From: Pseudomonas sp. PSB18
GTDB taxonomy: Bacteria > Pseudomonadota > Gammaproteobacteria > Pseudomonadales > Pseudomonadaceae
NCBI RefSeq assembly: GCF_014596565.1
Contig: NZ_NOIN01000007.1
Coordinates: 124,001-188,000, forward strand
Length of the DNA: 64,000 nucleotides
Reading direction: 5' to 3'
The notes beneath the pieces are model-generated. The model searched no databases, was not told the DNA's origin, and saw only the letters and a list, made by a program, of their open reading frames with translations. Made by a program: the position numbers and the translations under genes. How positions within the stretch are numbered: position 1 is the stretch's first letter; every line of letters begins with the position of its first letter. Positions 45,539-54,200 of the stretch are shown one piece after another.

Positions 45539-46303
45539 TCATTGCGGCAGATAGAGATCATGCACGCGGTCGATGGTGCCGTCCTTGCGTAGCGCCTCGA
45601 CGGCCTCGCGCAAGGCCTCGACCATTTTTGGAGAACATTGCCTGGAACAGGCCAGGTAGAGGTCGGCATGGCTGTTGACCGGGCTCATGAGCAGTTTGCG
45701 CCTGGACACCTTCGGCCAGATGTATCGGCTTTCCGGTACGCCGTTGAACCAGGCGTCGATGCGCCCCATCAGGAGCATCTGGGCAGGGTTGTCACCAATG
45801 GCCAACGGGTAGATCTGATCGTTGCTGAACCCCTCTGTACGCAGGATTTCTTCCTGGGCACTGCCCAGGCCGACACCGATCTTGCGGTAGGCTTCCTTGG
45901 CCTCCGCAAAATTGCTCACTTGCCGGTCGAGGCTGAAGAAGGCCCGCTCCATCGGCATGATATTGGCGATCCAGGTGAAGTGGTCTTCACGACCGGGAAT
46001 GCGCGACAGCGGCGTGATCAAGTGATCTCGCTCCTCGCTGACGTGCTTTTGTGCCCTGGCCCAAGGCAACACATGGATTTTCACTGCGTAACCCGCCTTG
46101 ATCATGGCCTGCACGGCGATATCACCAACGATGCCATAGCCCCTGGGGTCGTTGACGAATGTCAGCGGCGGAGCGTCCAGGATGTGCAGTTCAATTGGCC
46201 TGGGCTCGCTGCGCGCGGTGTGAACGAACAGCAGCGATAGCAACAGACAAAGCCGGGGAAGCGCTTTGGAGCGAGCATTCAATACGCATGTGATCCGGCT
46301 CAT
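45539..46303 (-). CDS. Exported solute-binding-like protein (SBP_bac_3 family)
   Basis: 254 residues with a signal peptide (LPRLCLLLSLLFVHTARS). The mature part is a type 3 periplasmic binding fold: IELHILDAPPLTFVNDPRGYGIVGDIAVQAMIKAGY at the start, VLPWARAQKHVSEERDHLITPLSRIPGRED, and a typical C-terminal EALRKDGTIDRVHDLYL. Pseudomonas has many such orphan proteins without transporter genes; the ligand is unknown. No permease or ATPase is adjacent. ATG 46303 gives a normal signal peptide; the ribosome binding site is weak and a longer frame extends upstream. Confidence 0.75.
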   Translation of the reverse strand: MSRITCVLNARSKALPRLCLLLSLLFVHTARSEPRPIELHILDAPPLTFVNDPRGYGIVGDIAVQAMIKAGYAVKIHVLPWARAQKHVSEERDHLITPLSRIPGREDHFTWIANIMPMERAFFSLDRQVSNFAEAKEAYRKIGVGLGSAQEEILRTEGFSNDQIYPLAIGDNPAQMLLMGRIDAWFNGVPESRYIWPKVSRRKLLMSPVNSHADLYLACSRQCSPKMVEALREAVEALRKDGTIDRVHDLYLPQ

Positions 46304-46744
46304 GATCGATACTTCAGGCATTGAAAGAAGGGTGCCGCATTCTACGTGTGGTCGCCGGCCCTGAAACAACACCTCGCAGGTTATACGAATCAGTTGACGC
46401 GGCGTTCCCGGAAGCAAACCCGCAGTTGATCGTTTCATCTGGAGATTCTGTTGCTGTTGCCCTGACCTTATTGGTTGTTCTGAAGGTATAGATCATCTGG
46501 CTAACGAAGGCCTTGCGTTTTGCTTCCAGGTTGGCGAACGGCTAATGACGCTGTTGCGTTGGCGGATCATCTGCGCAGTTGCAACTTTTCCTTCAGAACT
46601 TCACCCACTTGCCGATACAGCGCAGGCAGCTCAAACCGCGCGGGCGCTTCAGAGGCGTCTGCCGACGCTCCTCAAGGCGTTCATGCGTCAGCGTCCACTA
46701 CGATTTTCGCAGGTTGGCCCCAAGTCGACCTCAGGTAATGAACC
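46304..46744. other. Divergent promoter region before the type I secretion operon
   Basis: 441 bp with no convincing gene; it should carry promoters for the binding protein (left) and the secretion operon (right). Short open frames here have no ribosome binding site and no recognisable product. No operator-like symmetry stood out. Confidence 0.4.
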
Positions 46745-48460
46745 ATGTCACCCCACTCCAAGACCGAGCTGGAAAGTGCCCTTGCGCTCTGCAAGGGCAG
46801 TTTTCTTTCCGTTGGTTTTTTCAGTTTCTTCGTCAATCTGCTGATGCTGGTTCCATCGTTCTACATGCTGCAGGTGTATGACCGCGCGGTAGGCAGCGCC
46901 AGCCTGTCGACGCTGTTGATGCTGACCTTGATCATGTTGCTGTTGATGACGACGATGGGCGGCCTGGAGTGGGTGCGTTCGCGGATCATGGTGCGAGTCA
47001 GTACGCGCCTGGACTCGTTGCTGGGACAGCGCCTGTTCGACGCCAGTTTCAAGCAGGCACTCAATACCTGTGGCATGAACGCCTCGGCCCAGCCGTTGAG
47101 CGATCTGAGCGCCTTGCGTCAGTTCCTGACCGGTAACGGCCTGTTTGCTTTTTTCGATGCGCCCTGGATTCCGATCTACCTGGGCGTCATGTTCATGTTC
47201 CATCCCTGGTACGGCTGGATGGGGGTATTGAGCGCGTTGTTGTTGGGGGCGTTGGCCTTCGTCAACGAAAAACTCACGCGCGCACCGTTGCAGGCCGCGA
47301 ACCGCGAGCAGATGACGGCCACCACTTTCATCAACAAGAGTTTGCGCAATGCCGAAGTGGTCGAATCCATGGGCATGCTGGCAAGCCTGCGTGAGCATTG
47401 GATCCGGCGGGTCCACGGGGTCCTGATCCTGCAAAGCCTGGCCAGTGATCGCGGTGCAACCATTGCTGCGGTATCCAGGACATTCCGTCAGATTGTCCAG
47501 TCCCTGGTGTTGGGCCTGGGCGCCTATTTGACGATCACCCATCAGATTTCGCCCGGGCTGATGATTGCCGGTTCCATTTTGCTGGGACGAGCGCTAGCGC
47601 CCATCGACCAGTTGATTGGCGTATGGAAAGGCTTCCTCGGGGCGCGCTCACAATATGCCCGGCTCCACGAATTGCTGGTCAAGGTGGCTGCAGAGCCCGA
47701 ACGCATGTCGTTGCCTGCGCCGAAGGGGGCGATTCGCGTCGAGGGTTTGTCGGTCGGCGCCCCTGACGCTCGCAAGCCGATCATTCGCGGCCTGGGCTTC
47801 CAGGTTGCCGCGGGGGAGGTGGTGGGCATCATTGGTCCCAGCGGTGCCGGGAAATCGACGCTGGCCCGGGCACTGCTGGGAATCTGGCCAACCCAGGCCG
47901 GTACCGTGCGCCTGGACGATGCGGACATCAGCCAATGGCGCCGTGATGAACTGGGTCAGTACATCGGTTATCTGCCCCAGGACATCGAACTGTTCGAGGG
48001 CACCATCAGCCAGAATATCTCGCGCTTCGGCCCGGCCAACGCGCCTGCGGTGGTCGCCGCTGCGCGCATGGCCGGCGTGCACGAGCTGGTGCTGCAGTTG
48101 CCCGAAGGCTACGACACCGTGATCGGCGCCAATGGCGGCGGGTTGTCCGGCGGCCAGCGTCAACGTGTTGGTCTGGCCCGTGCCTTGTACGGCGAACCGC
48201 GTCTGGTGGTCCTCGACGAACCCAACTCGAACCTGGATGACGCCGGCGAAAAAATGCTCGCCGAGGCCCTGCAGAAACTCAGGCAGAGTCGGGCCACGGT
48301 GTTTGTCATCACCCATCGCTCCGGGGTGCTGGCTCAGGTGGACAAACTGTTGGTGCTTAATCAGGGCGAGCTGAGTCTGTTCGGCCCGCGGGACAAGGTC
48401 CTGGCGCGATTGCAGAGCGCTGCGCCCGCGGTCCACCCAGCCACCGCGATTCAATCGTAA
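46745..48460 (+). CDS. Type I secretion ABC transporter (AprD/PrtD family)
   Basis: 571 residues: a six-helix membrane domain (to about 320) and a C-terminal ATPase with Walker A GPSGAGKST, signature LSGGQRQRVGLARAL, Walker B LVVLDEPNSNLD and switch His in VITHRSG. It lacks an N-terminal peptidase-like domain, as in PrtD/AprD exporters of proteases and lipases. It drives one-step secretion of C-terminally signalled RTX proteins. It is first in an operon with a membrane-fusion and an outer-membrane protein, directly upstream of an RTX protease. Confidence 0.92.
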   Translation: MSPHSKTELESALALCKGSFLSVGFFSFFVNLLMLVPSFYMLQVYDRAVGSASLSTLLMLTLIMLLLMTTMGGLEWVRSRIMVRVSTRLDSLLGQRLFDASFKQALNTCGMNASAQPLSDLSALRQFLTGNGLFAFFDAPWIPIYLGVMFMFHPWYGWMGVLSALLLGALAFVNEKLTRAPLQAANREQMTATTFINKSLRNAEVVESMGMLASLREHWIRRVHGVLILQSLASDRGATIAAVSRTFRQIVQSLVLGLGAYLTITHQISPGLMIAGSILLGRALAPIDQLIGVWKGFLGARSQYARLHELLVKVAAEPERMSLPAPKGAIRVEGLSVGAPDARKPIIRGLGFQVAAGEVVGIIGPSGAGKSTLARALLGIWPTQAGTVRLDDADISQWRRDELGQYIGYLPQDIELFEGTISQNISRFGPANAPAVVAAARMAGVHELVLQLPEGYDTVIGANGGGLSGGQRQRVGLARALYGEPRLVVLDEPNSNLDDAGEKMLAEALQKLRQSRATVFVITHRSGVLAQVDKLLVLNQGELSLFGPRDKVLARLQSAAPAVHPATAIQS

Positions 48461-48480
48461 GCAGCGGATAAAAACCTTTC

Positions 48481-49800
48481 ATGCAGAACAGTCAGCTTTC
48501 ATCCGCCCATATGCCCGCGCTGCCGATCGATGATGGACCGGCACGGCGCATCGGCTACCTCATATTGTTAGTGACCTTCGGCCTGTTCGGCGGCTGGGCC
48601 AGTCTGGCGCCGCTTGACAGTGCCGCACTGGCGCCGGGCGTGGTCACGGTCAAAAGCTACCGCAAGACCGTACAACACCTTGAAGGCGGCATTGTGCGCG
48701 AATTGCGCGTTCATGACGGCGACCGGGTGAACGCCGGCGATGTGTTGCTGGTGCTCGACAACACCCAGGCGCGCTCGGAAATGGAAGCCATGCGCAGCCA
48801 GTTGATCGCAGCCCTCGAGTTGCAGGCCCGGCTGGAGGCCGAGCGGGACGCACTGCCCGAGCCCGCTGCCGTGCCGACCCTGGATCTGGCTGATCCGCGA
48901 GTGCGTGAAGCTCGCGACAGTGAAGCACGGATCTTTCAGGCCCGGCGAAACGCCTTGCTGGGGGAAATCGGCCTGCAGGAAAAGACCATCGGACAAATCG
49001 AAGAGCAGATTCGCGGGTTCAAGACCATCATCGCCAGCAAGCAAACACTGGCGGCGTCCTACCAGGACGAGATCGTCGATTTGCGGGCATTGCTTGCCGA
49101 AGGTTACGTGGACAAGCAGCGTCTGCGTGAGCAGGAGCGCAGTCTCTCTCGCCTGCAGACTGAAATAGCCGAAAGTCAATCCCAGATCGCCCAGGCGCGG
49201 GTCAATGTCGACGAGGCGACGCTGAAGATACTGCAATTGAAAAAGACCTTCGCCAGCGAAGTCGCCGGTCTGTTGGGTGATGCCCGAACCAAGGTGTTCG
49301 AACTGCGCGAGCGGCTGGCGACCCTGCAGGATCGTGACCAACGCACTGACATCCTGGCACCCGAGTCGGGAATGGTGATGGGCATGACCGTCCATACCCT
49401 GGGCGCGGTGGTCAGTCCAGGCACGGCGCTGCTCGACATCGTCCCGGCCAACGAGGAGTTGATCGTCGAAGCCCAGGTTTCACCGATGGACATCGATCGC
49501 ATCGCAGTGGGAAAGTTGGCGAACATTCGTTTCAGTGCGTTCAAGAACCGCGCTACGCCGGTTGTCGAAGGGCAACTGGTGCAAGTATCCGCTGATCGCC
49601 TGATCAACAAGGACACCGGCGCGCCGTATTACCTGGCCCGGGTAGCCATGACTGACAAGGGGCAACAGGTGTTGGGCGGCCTGACCCTGGTGCCGGGCAT
49701 GCCAGTCGAAGTGCTGATCAATACCGGTGAGCGGACACTGTTGCAATATCTGATGCAGCCAGCGAGCAATGCTTTCGCCCGTTCGTTGATCGAGGACTGA
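48481..49800 (+). CDS. Type I secretion membrane-fusion protein (AprE/PrtE family)
   Basis: 439 residues: a short cytoplasmic N-terminus, one membrane helix (LILLVTFGLFGGWASLAPL), a barrel part (VVTVKSYRKTVQHLEGGIVRELRVHDGDRVNAGDVLLVLD), long coiled-coil segments (about 90-290), and the HlyD-type C-terminal half (ILAPESGMVMGMTVHTLGAVVSPGTALLDIVP). It bridges the ABC protein and the outer-membrane duct. It starts 20 bp after the ABC gene and ends one base before the next start. Confidence 0.92.
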   Translation: MQNSQLSSAHMPALPIDDGPARRIGYLILLVTFGLFGGWASLAPLDSAALAPGVVTVKSYRKTVQHLEGGIVRELRVHDGDRVNAGDVLLVLDNTQARSEMEAMRSQLIAALELQARLEAERDALPEPAAVPTLDLADPRVREARDSEARIFQARRNALLGEIGLQEKTIGQIEEQIRGFKTIIASKQTLAASYQDEIVDLRALLAEGYVDKQRLREQERSLSRLQTEIAESQSQIAQARVNVDEATLKILQLKKTFASEVAGLLGDARTKVFELRERLATLQDRDQRTDILAPESGMVMGMTVHTLGAVVSPGTALLDIVPANEELIVEAQVSPMDIDRIAVGKLANIRFSAFKNRATPVVEGQLVQVSADRLINKDTGAPYYLARVAMTDKGQQVLGGLTLVPGMPVEVLINTGERTLLQYLMQPASNAFARSLIED

Positions 49801-49801
49801 C

Positions 49802-51115
49802 ATGAAGTCCCTGATCGCGATCTGTCTGCTCCTCATCCCACTTGGCGCTGTTGCTGACGACACTTACATAGACCTGTGGCAACTGCATCAGGAGGCGCAG
49901 GGTTCCGATCCGCGCATTCTGCGTGCGCAAGCCCGGATCCACAGCGGAGAGGGCAACGAGCGAGCGGCCCTTGGCCAACTGCTGCCACAACTCAACGCCA
50001 GCGGCAGCGTCAATCGCGGTCGGCGTGACGACGACCTGAGCCGTATCCAGTACAACGGCAAGCGCATGGCCGTGGCGCTCAGTCAGGTGATCTACGACCC
50101 GCAGGTCTGGCGCAGTTACCAGAAGTACGTAGAACTGGCCCGGCAGAGTGAATACGAATCCGACGACACCCAGGTGCAGTCCAGCATCGACCTGTCCGAG
50201 CGCTACTTCGCCGTGCTCGCGGCGGAGGATGAGCTGTCCCTGGTGCGCAGCGAGCTGGACGCCACCGAGCGCAACCTCAAGCGCGTCAATGCGCTGTATG
50301 CGCGGCAGATGGCGATGGTGACCGATACGCTTGACCTCGAAGCGCGAGTGGACGCGCTCAAGGCGGATGAGATCGAAGCCGGCAACAAGGTCCAGGTCAG
50401 TCGGGAAGCCATTTCCGAACTGGTGGGGCGAGATGTCCAGGAACCTTTCAAGCGCATCGGCGACAACCCGGCCTTCAGTCTGCCGGCGCAGACCCCGGAC
50501 TATTGGGTGCAAACGGCACTCGACAGCAACCCGGCGCTGCATGCCCGCGAACACAGTATCCGTGCCGCCGAGGCGGCTATCGGTGAAGCCAGGGCGGGCC
50601 ATCTGCCCCGTCTGGGCCTGAACCTCACGGCGCAACGCAGCGATATCGGTTATGAAGGGGCGGTGACGCCGCGCTCGGACAATCTCGTCGCCTCCCTTGA
50701 TCTGCAGGTGCCGCTCTACAGCGGTGGATCCACCAGCGCCCGGGTATCGACGTCTGAAAGCGACAAGGAAGTCGCCCAGCAAGAGCTGGAAGCCTTGCGG
50801 CGCCAGGTGATCAAGGAGACTCGCACCGCCTATCTCGGGATGTCGGCCGAACTCAGCCGGATCAAGGCAACACGCCACGCACTGGAATCTGCTGAAAAGT
50901 CACGGATGGCCACGGAGAAGGCCTTCGGATATGGCGTCAAGAATGCCGTGGATGTCCTGGACAGCATCAAGGAAGAATTTCGCGCGCGGCGTGACTTCTA
51001 TCAGTCCCAGTACCGCTTCGTCACCAGTTTGCTTGTACTGCATCGCTGGAGCGGAAGGCTGGGGGATGGAGATATTCGCAAGGCGAATGAATGGCTGGTT
51101 GCGCCAAAAAAATAG
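49802..51115 (+). CDS. Type I secretion outer-membrane protein (TolC/AprF family)
   Basis: 437 residues with a signal peptide (MKSLIAICLLLIPLGAVA), not a lipoprotein. Two TolC-type repeats are recognisable (LGQLLPQLNASGSVNRG and ARAGHLPRLGLNLTAQRSD; SDLYSGGS-like PLYSGGSTSARV). It forms the trimeric outer-membrane duct. Its start lies one base after the membrane-fusion gene stop, so it completes the three-gene exporter. Confidence 0.91.
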   Translation: MKSLIAICLLLIPLGAVADDTYIDLWQLHQEAQGSDPRILRAQARIHSGEGNERAALGQLLPQLNASGSVNRGRRDDDLSRIQYNGKRMAVALSQVIYDPQVWRSYQKYVELARQSEYESDDTQVQSSIDLSERYFAVLAAEDELSLVRSELDATERNLKRVNALYARQMAMVTDTLDLEARVDALKADEIEAGNKVQVSREAISELVGRDVQEPFKRIGDNPAFSLPAQTPDYWVQTALDSNPALHAREHSIRAAEAAIGEARAGHLPRLGLNLTAQRSDIGYEGAVTPRSDNLVASLDLQVPLYSGGSTSARVSTSESDKEVAQQELEALRRQVIKETRTAYLGMSAELSRIKATRHALESAEKSRMATEKAFGYGVKNAVDVLDSIKEEFRARRDFYQSQYRFVTSLLVLHRWSGRLGDGDIRKANEWLVAPKK

Positions 51116-51142
51116 CGTCAGAATTGAAAAAGTAGTGGCCAG

Positions 51143-51173
51143 ATGATATTAATGCCGCCATTTCTAATATCAT
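51143..51173. promoter_or_regulatory. AT-rich hairpin between exporter and protease genes
   Basis: ATGATATTA and TAATATCAT are perfect 9-bp inverted arms around a 13-base loop, in the 117-bp gap between the outer-membrane gene and the protease. There is no T-run, so it is more likely an operator or an RNA processing/stability element than a terminator. Confidence 0.4.
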
Positions 51174-51232
51174 GATCCCTTGTAACGGCCGCATCCTAGG
51201 AAGGGCCGCAGATCTACACACAGGAAGTTCGT

Positions 51233-54200
51233 ATGCCAAGTCCCGCTGGTTTTACATTTGCTCTGCCGGCAAGCCTGACCGGAAATGCCCAAGTCGACAG
51301 CCTGATTTACGGCACTTACTGGATGGACACATTGAGCAACGGCACGTTCTCCACGGCCTTGACATACAGTTTCATGACCACCGATTCATATTTCGCCCGC
51401 TCCTATAGCGACGTAAATGAATTCACGTCTGGCTACGTCCTGTCTTCAGCGCAACAAAGCGCCATTGTCAGCGCCCTGGGCAAATGGAGTTCAGTGGCCG
51501 ATATCAAGTTCACCCAGGTGAGCGAGTCTTCCACCAGCGTCGGCGACTTGCGATTCGGTGGTTATGGGGACATGGACGAAGACACCGCCGCCTGGGGTTA
51601 TTTCCCCGGACTGAGCGCCAGCGCCGGTGACGTCTGGATCGGGCCGGCGACGAGCGACCCAAGCCCCGTTCAGGGTAGTTACGATTATCTGACTTTCGTG
51701 CATGAAATTGGCCACGCGCTGGGTCTCAAGCATCCGTTTACCCCAGGTCCGAGCAACCCCACGGTGCTTGCTGCCCAGTACGATGATGTCCGTTATACGG
51801 TCATGAGTTACCACAACTCGTACTCTTATGAGCCGACCACCCCCATGCTGCTGGATATCGCCGCCATCCAGAGTCTTTATGGTGCCAATACCCTTTGGCA
51901 GACCGGTAACAACACCTATAGCTGGGCGGCTGACCAGTCGGTATTCGAGACCATCTGGGACGCCGGTGGCAATGACACGATCGATGCCAGTAATCAGCTG
52001 TCGGCAGTCCGCATCAATCTGAATGAGGGGCAGTTCAGCAAGATCGGCCAGGCGTTCCTGAACACAGACACCAATACCGCCTTTAATGAAGGACTGGCGA
52101 TAGCCTATGGCGCCAAGATCGAAAACGCTGTGGGCTCGGCCAATGACGATACCCTGATAGGTAATGCACTGGGTAACGTTCTGAATGGCCTTGCCGGTAA
52201 AGACACCCTGATCGGCGGCGCCGGCAACGACACCTATGTGGTTGACAACATCGGTGATGTGATCAGCGAAGACAGCACCCTGGCTGGCGAGATCGACACC
52301 GTGCGCTCTTCGGTGAGTTGGGGGCTGGGCGCCAACCTGGAAAACCTCACGCTGACCGGAAATGACAACGTCAACGGTCTCGGTAACGCCCTTGCCAACG
52401 TACTGACCGGCAACGCGGGTGACAACGTGCTGGTCGGTGGTGCCGGGCAGGACACGCTGATTGGCGGCGCCGGCAACGACACCTATGTGGTCGACAACGT
52501 CGGTGACGTGATCAGCGAAGAGAGCACCCAGGCCGGCGAGATCGACATCGTGCGCTCTTCGGTGAGCTGGGGGCTGGGCGCCAACCTGGAAAACCTCACG
52601 CTGATCGGGAATGACAACATCAACGGCCTCGGTAATGCCCTTGACAACGTAGTGACCGGCAACGCGGGCAACAACGTGCTGGTCGGTGGCGCCGGGGCGG
52701 ACACGCTGATTGGCGGCGCCGGCAACGACACCTATGTGGTTGACAACGTCGGTGATGTGATCAACGAAGACAGCACCCTGGCCGGCGAGATCGACACCGT
52801 GCGCTCTTCGGTGAGCTGGGGGCTGGGCGCCAACCTGGAAAACCTCACGCTGATCGGAAATGACAACATCAACGGCCTCGGTAACGCCCTTGACAACGTA
52901 CTGACCGGCAATGCGGGTAATAACGTGCTGGTCGGTGGCGTCGGGGCGGACACGCTGATTGGCGGCGCCGGCAACGACACCTATGTGGTCGACAACGTCG
53001 GTGATGTGATCAGCGAAGACAGCACCCTGGCCGGCGAGATCGACACCGTGCGCTCTTCGGTGAGCTGGGGGCTGGGCGCCAACCTGGAAAACCTCACGCT
53101 GACCGGAAATGACAACCTCAACGGCATCGGTAATGCCCTTGCCAACGTACTGACCGGCAACGCGGGCAACAACGTGCTGGTCGGTGGTGCCGGGCAGGAC
53201 ACGCTGATTGGCGGTGCAGGGGATGACCTTTATGTCCTCGACAACATCGGCGACACCGTCACCGAGCTCGCCGACGAAGGCCATGACCTGGTGCGCACAG
53301 CGGTCACCTATACCCTGTCGGCCAACGTCGAGGATGGTCAACTGATCGGCATTTCCGCCATCAACCTGGTCGGTAATGCCGCAGCCAACAGCCTGGTCGG
53401 CAACAGCGCCGACAACGTGCTCAATGGCCTGGGTGGCGCGGACACAATGGAGGGTGGTGCCGGCAACGACTCCTATGTGGTCGACAATATCGGCGACACG
53501 GTGATCGAGCAAGGGACCTCGCTCAGCGAAATCGATAGCATTTTTTCCTCGGTCAGCTACATCCTGGGCAGCAACCTAGAGGTCTTGAAGCTGGTCGGCA
53601 CCGATAACCTCGACGGTACCGGCAACGCCTTGGACAACCGCCTCACCGGTAACGTGGGGGCCAACCTGCTGAATGGCGGTCTCGGAGCCGACACCCTGAT
53701 CGGCGGCGCCGGCAACGACACCTATGTGGTCGACAACGTTGGTGACGTGATCAGCGAAGACAGCACCCTGGCCGGCGAGATCGACACCGTGCGCTCTTCG
53801 GTGAGCTGGGGGCTGGGCGCCAACCTGGAAAACCTCACGCTGATCGGAAATGACAATCTCAACGGCCTCGGTAACGCCCTCGACAACGTAGTGACCGGCA
53901 ACGCGGGCAACAACGTGCTGGTCGGTGGCGCCGGGCAGGACACGCTGATTGGCGGTGTGGGGGATGACCTTTATGTCCTCGACAATATCGGCGACACGGT
54001 CACCGAACTCACTGGCGAAGGCCATGACCTGATACGCACGTCGGTCAGCTATACCCTGTCGGCCAATGTCGAGGACGGTCAACTGGTCGGCGTCTCGGCC
54101 ATCAATCTCACTGGCAACGCCTTGGACAACCGCCTCACCGGTAACGTGGGGGCCAACCTGCTGAATGGCGGTCTTGGAGCCGACACCCTGATTGGCGGCG

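Noticed and set aside
46520..46881. Short open frames before the type I secretion genes
   Set aside because: No ribosome binding sites, atypical composition, and they overlap the promoter region and the start of the ABC gene.
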